A DNA stretch of 64,000 nucleotides from Boesenbergia rotunda (lineage: Eukaryota > Streptophyta > Magnoliopsida > Zingiberales > Zingiberaceae), in the NCBI GenBank assembly GCA_024364735.1, contig JAGFNQ010004027.1, positions 1 to 64,000 on the forward strand, read 5' to 3'. Each line of letters begins with the position of its first letter. Within the stretch, counting starts at the first letter, position 1. The notes beneath the pieces are model-generated. The model had not been told where the DNA came from, made no database searches, and saw only the letters and a list, made by a program, of their open reading frames with translations. Shown in pieces: positions 57,006-64,000 of this stretch. A program made the position numbers and the translations under genes.

Positions 57006-57715
57006 TTTATATCTTATTATATATCTGAGTTTTTTTCATGTTTATATTTTATTTTAATTTCTATTATTTTTATTTCTTATATTTTTAATCTATAAGCTAT
57101 ATTTATTTATTTATAATTTATATATTTATATATTTTTTTATTTATATCATTATATTTTTTTCTTTATCTCTTTATATATTTCCTTAATCATTATCTATAT
57201 TTTTATATTATACATATTTATTTATAATTTAGAAAATAATATTTTGATTTTGGATATCAGAGGGTCTGATATTCACGGATTTCAAGCCAAACGTCGCCTG
57301 ATATTTTTCCCAATTTAAATTACATTTTTTAAATATATAATAATCTTTTATTAATTACTAATATGATAATCTTTTAATTATTTCTTAATCTTTTCACAAA
57401 ATAAATTTTTATTGGGTCTGATGTATGATCAATACTGGCTTATATTTATTTAAACTTTAAATAAGCTTAAATGTATCGTACTATTGGAGAATATCTAAAA
57501 AGCCCTTAAATATACAATGGATAACACAATTTGAATCCTTTCAACACCATCAACTCATAATAATTTATTTTAATTTTTATTATATTTATTTCTTATATTT
57601 TTAATCAATAACTCTATTTATTTATTTATTTATATTTATTTATTTATATTTCTTTCTTTATATTTATTCTTTATATATTTCTATATTTTATATTTTTATC
57701 TTTATTTAATTGTAA
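57006..57715. other. AT-rich DNA with one decayed inverted spacer unit
   Basis: Almost pure A/T to 57240, then GGTCTGATATTCACGGAT-type hairpin remnants (57262-57305) and an inverted unit remnant to about 57560, then AT-rich again. No gene. Confidence 0.55.
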
Positions 57716-57965
57716 ATTGTCTTTAAAGCCCTAATTGCATTTAAAACTTTATCTTCAGTTCCTATGTCAGAAAAAATTCTTTTTCGCTCCCTCCATGCAA
57801 AGTTCTATTTGCTTCAACTCCCTAATACATATTGATTTACCTAATTACCCCCATTAATTATTTTTAAGTACAAAAGGTCCAAAATGAGGTATAATTTCTC
57901 CTAAATTCTGTATCATATAATTGAAATCTAGTATATTTTCTATCAGATTGAGTATGACCCTTTTT
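57716..57965. repeat. Dispersed repeat, same family as 26630-27560
   Basis: Shares CCTATGTCAGAAAAAAT, TCCAAAATGAGGTATA and GTATCATATAATTGAAATC with the tandem copies beside HSP70, in the same orientation. Only one unit is present. Confidence 0.75.
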
Positions 57966-58135
57966 TCAAATCCAATTGATCGAAAATTGATCGAAGCTGT
58001 CCACAATTGATTGAAGCTACTCCAATCAATTGAGGCAATCGATTGGGGAGCTTCGATCGATTACGGATTGATCGGTAATCGATCAGTTACATTTATCATG
58101 AGAGAACATCACCCTTATTTTTTATAGGTATAAAA
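57966..58135. other. Spacer rich in ATTGATCG/CGATCAAT motifs
   Basis: Several overlapping short inverted motifs (for example CCAATTGATCG and CAATCGATTG). The dispersed repeat seems to resume at its end (TTTTTATAGGTATAAAA) and is cut by the next LTR. Confidence 0.5.
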
Positions 58136-58513
58136 TGTTGGAGCAATCTATGGTCCGGAGAGACTATGTGTTTTGATGTTTGGACAAATGATTTAAGTTA
58201 GGTTCACTCTTGTATTGGATATGTGTATTTAAATGTACAGGTTTGCAGGATACATACAGGCTTAGTTGGACGACTTCGGGATCAGTGAAGGATGGCATGG
58301 AGGCAGGTGGGCTTGCGTGCACATCTAAGGGACCGTGGATAAAACAGGGATGATGAGCCGAGGGAAGCGGACTTCGAGGCATACATGAAGGATGACATGG
58401 AGGCAAGCGAGGGCTTGTCTCCGCATCTGAGGGGCGAGGGTCAAAGTCGAAGAGGGCTTGAAGGCAATAGGTCGAGGCTGTTGGATAAAGAGTCGACTGA
58501 ATTGTGAGGGTTC
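58136..58513 (+). repeat. Start of another LTR, split by the following element
   Basis: Begins TGTTGGAGCAATC directly after GGTATAAAA of the dispersed repeat. It contains two copies of GGATG(G/A)CATGGAGGCA(G/A) about 115 bp apart. It stops at 58513 where the next element starts; the rest is presumably beyond the window. Confidence 0.5.
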
Positions 58514-60476
58514 TGTTGATGCAGTCTGGCCCGATTGTTGTTTTGGTGTTGACAACGATTTAAGTTTGGTTGAATGAATTCGGATTAAGTCCAGGTGGAT
58601 CGGGAGATCGTACGCTGGTATGGGAAAAGTCCTAGTGGGACTAGGCACACCTAGTGGAACTAGTTGAAGTGGAAAAGACCTAGTGGGACTAGGTGAAACC
58701 CTGGTGAGTGAAGCCAGGTCCTAGCTTGGGAAGCTAGGTTGGATGAAACCCTGGTGAGTGAAGCCAGGTCCTAGCTTGGGAAGCTAGGTTAGAAGAAATC
58801 CTGGTGAGTGAAGCCAGGTCCTAGCTTGGGAAGCTAGGTTGAATGAAGTCCCGGTGAGTGAAACTGGGCATGGAGTCTTGGTCCGGGGGACTGAGCACGA
58901 GTCAGAGAAGATTGGGAGCCCGTTCTTTTGACTTAGAGTGGAATTGGTTTTGGCTGGATCGGTCTGGTGACCGATCAGGGAAGTTGGCACGAATTTCCTT
59001 CGTGGATCGGTCTGGTGACCGATCCAGAGAAGTCTGATCGGTCCGATGACCAATCAGGGAGCGAACATAGACGTTGTTTGACTCCTGTTCTGCTCCTGAT
59101 CGGTCTGGTGATTGATCAGGGAGACCTTCAGGTCGTTCTGGTGAACGATCAAATATCGCGAGTTTCTCCTTATAACCGATCAGGCTTCAACCTGATCGGT
59201 CAAGAAGTGTCCTGATCAGTCCCCATACCGATCAGGCCACAACCTGATCAGTCTGGTGACCGATCAGTGGGTTTTGGCTGCGAAGCTGGAAAAACATTCT
59301 GCAAAGGGGTGGATCGGTCTGGTGACCGATTCACTACCTGGGATCGATCTGGTGATCGATCATAAGAAGTCGTGATTTCGGGTTTCTAACTTGGGACGAT
59401 CAGGCTGGAGCCTGATCGGACTGGGCCTATCCTGATCGGTCTGGTGACCGATCAGGGTTCACTCTGATCGGTCCGGTGACCGATCAGTAGCTGATCACTT
59501 TAATTCAAATCGTTGTCAGACGCTCTGATCGCATCGTTTTCTCTGTGTTTCCTTGATACACAGCTGATATTGTTTGATACCCATTTGCTAAGCCTCTGAT
59601 CAGTGTGCAGGTTAGACAGGAAGGATTCAAACACTCAAGGAGAGTCAACCGGTGTCTTTTGCTGCATCAGGTTTGGCAGTTTTCCATCGCAGGTTACAAC
59701 GGGCGCTGCTGGCAACGGCTGGAAGCTAACCTGGGGCTGACTGGGGCTCGGCTGAGAGAGCTCAGGGAGTCCAGGAGAGGTCAGGATAGCTGGGCAGTTG
59801 CAGATGAGCAGCTGGGAGCTGTAGAGGAGCGTCTGTGACCTGGCGTTGGGCAACTGGGTTAAGTGTTGGCTGGTGATAAAGAGAAAGGGAGTTCTCTGTT
59901 GTAGCAACACTTGATCATCCTTGTGCAAACACTGTGAATCACTTGAGCGACAATTTTGATCATACTCTTGATCAAATACTCTGATACGTGAGCACTTGGA
60001 AGAGACAAGGAGCTTGACGAGTCCATCAGCAAGCAGACACGAAGAGCTGGGAGTTCTTGCGTGAGGTTTGTGCTGGGTGGAGCTTGGTGTAGAGCTCTTG
60101 TGGACTTTCTGTCCTAGTGCTCATTAAGCTTCCTTGTTTCATTGTGCTTAAGTTCATTACTCTATTGAAACTGCTGTGGAGAGGTTTCTCCACCGAGAAG
60201 GAGGTTCCATTTGATATCCGGATTTTTCGGGGCTTGATCTGCCGACGATCAAGGGATCACCCACCTCACGGGCACGCCAAGGAGTAGGGCAAGTTATCCC
60301 CAAACATTGTAAACGATCCTTGTTAGCGTTTTGGTTTGTTTTTCATTTCTGCATTTATACTTGTATTATTTTCTTCCGCTACTGTTGCTAACCCTAAGTG
60401 CAGAACCCTTTAAAAGAGAAAGAATTTTGTGTCTGGCTACATTCACCCCCCCTCTCTAGCCATCTAATCACCAACA
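58514..60476 (+). repeat. 5' LTR (1963 bp) of gag-only element
   Basis: Starts TGTTGATGCAGTCTGG and ends TAATCACCAACA. It holds CCTAGTGGGACTAGG units (58628-58700), three ~53-bp units with CCTGGTGAGTGAAGCCAGGT (58685-58855) and a long run of GATCGGTC...GACCGATC palindromes (58950-59500). The first 419 bp match 63582-64000, with extra tandem units in the latter. Confidence 0.9.
58950..59500. repeat. Array of GATCGGTC-TGGT-GACCGATC palindromes
   Basis: A dozen or so copies of a 20-bp palindrome (arms GATCGGTC and GACCGATC, loop TGGT or CGGT) or of its variants, spaced 20-60 bp apart. A smaller set appears inside the element at about 62653-62740. Confidence 0.85.
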
Positions 60477-60478
60477 AG

Positions 60479-60490
60479 TGGTATCAGAGC
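60479..60490 (+). other. Primer-binding site, tRNA-Met
   Basis: TGGTATCAGAGC, two bases after the LTR end. Confidence 0.95.
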
Positions 60491-60535
60491 TTGGGGCTCT
60501 GTTCAACGGCTTAACATCCGGGAGCTTACAATAAT

Positions 60536-61561
60536 ATGGCAATGGGAAGAGAAGGGTTGAGCACAAATAGACCACTATTCTTGGATGGGACTGATTTTCC
60601 ATATTGGAGATCAAGAATGGAGTTTTATCTCAAAACCAACATCAGCATGTGGTTTGCTGTGAAGGAGGGTTTCATCCCTCCAAAGGATGATGAAGGAAAA
60701 GAGCTCGAGTTCTCAAGGTGGTCGGCCGAACAAATTCGGAAGGGAGAAGCCGATGCCAAAGCCGTGGTCACTTTGCAATGTGGGATGACCAAGGAGGAGT
60801 TGATCAAGGTGGGTCCTTTCACAAGTGCTAAAGACTTTTGGAACAAAATCATTGAGCTCCATGAAGGAACTCAAGACACCCGGATAGCCAAGAAGGACCT
60901 CCTTCTCAGCCAACTTCAAAACCTTTCCATGGAAGAAAATGAAAAGGTAAGTGAACTCCATGGAAGATTCAAAGAGATCCTCAACGGCTTGCATTCCATC
61001 AATGAAAAAGTGAAAACCCGAGATCTTGTAAGGTATGTCCTTAAATCATTTCCTAGGAATGCCTTGTGGTCATCCATGGTGGATGCCTACAAGATTTCTA
61101 AGGATTTATCTTTTGTTAAGTTAGAAGATCTATTTTGTGAAATGGAACTACATGAGATCTCTAACAAAAGGCCAAAGGAGAAAGGGTTTGCTTTAGTGGC
61201 TGGTGACAACAAGAAGAAGAAGGAGAAGAAGAAGAAGGAAAAAGAGGAGGAGAAAAGTTACTGTCACATGACCTTCATGGCAAGAGAGGATTCAAATGAT
61301 GAAAGGAGTGATACCGAATCAAGGGGCTCCTCAACCGCGCCTTCATCATCTTCGGATGATGAAGAGGTAATCTCTCCCGATTTGGATATGTGTCATAGGA
61401 CAATAGCATGTTTAACTAAGTTGTTAAAGAAATATAAGAACAAAGCAAAATTATTGAAATTAAAAGTAGAAGGATTGAAATCCTCTAAGGTTGAGGATAT
61501 TGATGTTATGTATGATGAGTCCCTTGAAAATGAAAATAAGACTTTGAGGAGTGAAATTTAA
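60536..61561 (+). CDS. Copia-type gag, open frame of 341 codons
   Basis: Forms the particle coat of a retroelement. The start MAMGREGLSTNRPLFLDGTD lies 46 bases after the primer site, a normal leader. The gag core (UBN2 type) shows FPYWRSRMEFYLKT, AKAVVTLQCGMTKEEL, FWNKIIELHEGTQDTRIAKK and LHGRFKEILNGLHSI. A Lys-rich run and a Ser/acidic stretch (SSTAPSSSSDDEE) follow, then a coiled region LLKKYKNKAKLLKLKVEGL. A TAA at 61559-61561 ends it before any zinc knuckle. The reading continues downstream, as in related elements, in another frame (61613-61846, with KAWVPKSFMVDELGPKIWIP). It is the best-kept transposon frame in the window. Confidence 0.85.
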   Translation: MAMGREGLSTNRPLFLDGTDFPYWRSRMEFYLKTNISMWFAVKEGFIPPKDDEGKELEFSRWSAEQIRKGEADAKAVVTLQCGMTKEELIKVGPFTSAKDFWNKIIELHEGTQDTRIAKKDLLLSQLQNLSMEENEKVSELHGRFKEILNGLHSINEKVKTRDLVRYVLKSFPRNALWSSMVDAYKISKDLSFVKLEDLFCEMELHEISNKRPKEKGFALVAGDNKKKKEKKKKEKEEEKSYCHMTFMAREDSNDERSDTESRGSSTAPSSSSDDEEVISPDLDMCHRTIACLTKLLKKYKNKAKLLKLKVEGLKSSKVEDIDVMYDESLENENKTLRSEI

Positions 61562-61925
61562 AATCTCAAAAATATTCTTGAGAAGTTTTCAATTAGCTCT
61601 AAAACCTTAAACATGATATTAAATTCCCAAATGACGGTTTACAATAAGGCCGGTATAGGTTACCGACCTAAGGAACCAACCTTTGTATCATTAATGTCAA
61701 GAACCCAATATAGATCGCAAGGTGATTCTAGGGTTCAAAAAGCTAGAAAGAAATTGAGTAAGGCATGGGTGCCAAAGTCTTTCATGGTAGATGAATTAGG
61801 TCCCAAAATTTGGATACCTAAAACCTTTATTTTTAGAATTGTTTAGCATTGATTGAGGGGCAGCATCCATCAACATGGGTGGTTGATAATGGGTGCTCAA
61901 AATCCATGGTCAGGGAAAAATTGTT
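61562..61925 (+). pseudogene. Gag C-terminal tail and start of protease, broken
   Basis: 61613-61846 keeps YNKAGIGYRPKEPTFVS and GPKIWIPKTF, usual just before Copia protease. At about 61870 STWVVDNGCSKSMVRE resembles the protease start, with Asn-Gly-Cys after the Asp, and then coding similarity ends. Confidence 0.65.
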
Positions 61926-63569
61926 ATCCACATGATTAGTTATGGAAAATTCAAATTAGATGATTTGATCTCCATTTGCTTTAATTATTATAACAATGTA
62001 ATCCTTGGCTAGTGATTTTTATGGAATTCATGTGTCAAAATACTTAACCATGCTTAAGTATAATCTACATTAGTATTAAAGTGCTTACATGATCAAGTTT
62101 GCTTCCAAAACAAAGAAAAAAACTTTCTAGTTCATCTATACCAAATAGCAACACGTGATTATTACTTCTAGTATCCATGGTTGGTGAATTTCTGTTTGAA
62201 AATTGAATGGTTGATATCATGAATAGTATAGCTAAGGATTGGATGCATTTTGATTAGTTGTTGCTATATATGTCATGTTTAACCTTTAACCCTTTTGAAA
62301 AAAGGAAAATTGTAAGTTGTTGCTAATAATTGAGATTAGGACTATGGACTAAATTAGATTATCAAAAGCATGTACACTCTGATACAAACTGATTAAAAGT
62401 GGAACACAATTGATCATTCATTGAAATTGATACACACATGTTTTTTTTTCTTTTCATAAAAATTCTTAATTCTTGATGTGGGACATAGTTTAGTTAAGGG
62501 AAACAAATCATGTAGCTTAAGGGAAATGAATTTTGATCAATGGAACCCTTTTTAGGAACAAATGGATCAAATCTGATTGTATTAGGGTTTAGGGTTGAAA
62601 CAAATCGATTTCTAAAATTGATCGGTTTCAGAAAACTTTTTGTGTGGAACCAGATCGGTCCACCGACCGATCAGGACTCACCCTGAATGGTCCACAGACC
62701 GATCAGGGATCTCTCTGATCGGTCCGGTGACCGATCAGATCAATTCAGATCAGGGAATTCCCTAATTAGGTCAAAAATTCTTGAGTCCTATCCCCCTTCA
62801 ACGAATTATATCAGTTTAATGATTATACTACCAACAAATCTGATACAAATCCATTACGATTGGAACATGCTCACCATACTTGGAACAAAACCTAATACTG
62901 ATTCGATACAACCACGTGTTGGAATTTTTGAAATTCACATGAACGGGTTGTTTGAATCATGACTCATGTTCCTTGATGAGTAAACTCATGTCATGTTTCA
63001 GAAATTTTTCTGAAAGATCTATTGTCTACACCCGTGTGGTCGGATGAGTCTTGGAAACTTCAATTGTTAATGCAGTCTGATCTTGAACGAATCAGAATTA
63101 CAAAATTTTTTTTTAAAAACTGATCGTTCATAGATAAATCAGAAATTTTTCCTGTATCAATCATCAGTCTGATGAAACTGCGCTAATTATTGCCGTATGA
63201 TGCATATACATTGTTGACATGATACATTTATGGTATATGCCTCTCATATGCAATGCAAAAATCATCCTTTGACTTACATGTCATATGAAACATATACATG
63301 TCGACCATGATATTATTCTGTATATGTTTTCATGTGCAAATCACAATTACCTATGATTATTTTGGGTTTGGGGAGAGACCCTCGTTTAAGGGGGAGTGTG
63401 ATTAAACTTAATAACCATACCCTTTTCGATGTTTGACAAAGGGGGAGAGAATGGTTGATTAAGTTTAGGGTTCATCATTGTAGGGGGATGATCTTGATTC
63501 CCTTATGATAATTGAATGGACTTCAATTGATCTAATACCTAAACATAAATCGGGATTGTCAAATAACAA
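61926..63569. other. Non-coding interior in place of pol
   Basis: AT-rich, with no integrase, reverse transcriptase or RNase H motifs. It includes GATCGGTC-type palindromes at 62653-62740 and, near the end, GGGGGAG-containing stretches (63390-63440, 63483) that resemble extra polypurine tracts. Confidence 0.65.
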
Positions 63570-63580
63570 AAAGGGGGAGA
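63570..63580 (+). other. Polypurine tract
   Basis: AAAGGGGGAGA directly before the 3' LTR start TTGTTGATGC. Confidence 0.85.
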
Positions 63581-63581
63581 T

Positions 63582-64000
63582 TGTTGATGCAGTGTGACCC
63601 GATTGTTGTTTTGGTGTTGACAACGATTTAAGTTTGGTTGAATGAATTCGGATTAAGTTCAGGTGGATCGGGAGATCGCATGCTGGCATGGAAAAAGTCC
63701 TAGAGGGACTAGGCACACATAGTGGAACTAGGTGAAGTGGAAAAGACCTAGTGGGACTAGGCACACCTAGTGGGACTAGGTGAAGTGGAAAATACCTAGT
63801 GGGACTAGGCACACCTAGTGGGACTAGGTGAAACCCTGGTGAGTGAAGCCAGGTCCTAACTTGGGAAGCTAGGTTAGATGAAACCCTGGTGAGTGAAGCC
63901 AGGTCCTAGCTTGGGAAGCTAGGTTGGATGAAATCCTGGTGAGTGAAGCCAGATCCTAGCTTGGGAAGCTAGGTTGAATGAAATCCCGATGAGTGAAACT
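63582..64000 (+). repeat. 3' LTR of gag-only element, cut by window end
   Basis: Starts TGTTGATGCAGTGTGACC and follows the 5' LTR closely. It has at least one more CCTAGTGGGACTAGGCACAC unit (63700-63832) than 58640-58700. Confidence 0.9.

Larger units (their letters stand above)
58514..64000 (+). mobile_element. Gag-only Copia-type LTR element, right end outside window
   Basis: LTR 58514-60476, tRNA-Met primer site, gag 60536-61561, a short protease remnant, about 1.65 kb of non-coding DNA, polypurine tract and the first 419 bp of the 3' LTR. Integrase and reverse transcriptase are absent. It has the same plan and the same gag type as the element at 1-6049, but unrelated LTR sequence. Confidence 0.88.

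Noticed and set aside
58950..59500. CRISPR-like or operator array from regularly spaced palindromes
   Set aside because: Spacing is irregular, spacers are themselves repeat-derived, and the array lies inside a plant retroelement LTR.

Overview
This is a transposon-dense stretch of a flowering-plant nuclear genome. The evidence is Copia and Ty3/gypsy retroelements primed by initiator tRNA-Met, Mutator-like elements (MULEs) carrying Ulp1-type protease genes, and one host gene with the classic plant HSP70 intron position. A monocot is plausible, but nothing here fixes the species. The only convincing host gene is a cytosolic HSP70/HSC70 on the minus strand (28975-32443, two exons, 646 residues, ending EEVD). 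It has a TATA box, a three-unit heat-shock element and a telo-box upstream.

Left part (1-15927): a minus-strand, gag-only Copia-type element (1-6049, left end outside the window) sits inside the 5' LTR of an Angela-like Copia element (6050-15927). That Copia element itself sits in a MULE-borne Ulp1 gene (copy A). The Copia pol frame (10208-13501) is one frame broken only by five stop codons, and most of its gag is deleted.

Middle part (15928-25470): two degenerate Ulp1-protease genes (A and B) and a degenerate MuDR-type transposase (minus strand) are separated by repeat units. Each unit has a 42-bp near-perfect palindrome and a cluster of 'GGCCTGAAATC' hairpins. Gene B is bracketed by inverted copies of the unit, with arms of about 690 bp.

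25471-33730 is the relatively gene-like island: a 250-bp tandem repeat, a 358-bp Mutator-type MITE with a perfect 9-bp target duplication, and the HSP70 gene with a probable MITE in its 1.5-kb intron.

Right part (33735-57005): a third Ulp1 element (copy C) is split by a complete 14.7-kb Tekay/Del-like gypsy element (minus, 34139-48822, TSD ACATA). The left LTR of that element holds a related solo LTR (34583-37655, TSD AACAT) and an assembly gap of Ns. Copy C is split again by a solo LTR of the left-end Copia family (50054-53499), which holds another gypsy-type solo LTR (50575-52687). A fourth Ulp1 fragment (D) lies inverted beside C.

The window ends with a plus-strand gag-only Copia-type element (58514 to beyond 64000). 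Its LTR is packed with GATCGGTC/GACCGATC palindromes, and the element has inserted into the start of yet another LTR. All transposon genes here look inactive. The points of most interest are the paired Ulp1 genes with shared palindromic spacers, the tRNA-like module in the gypsy LTRs, and the datable nesting order.
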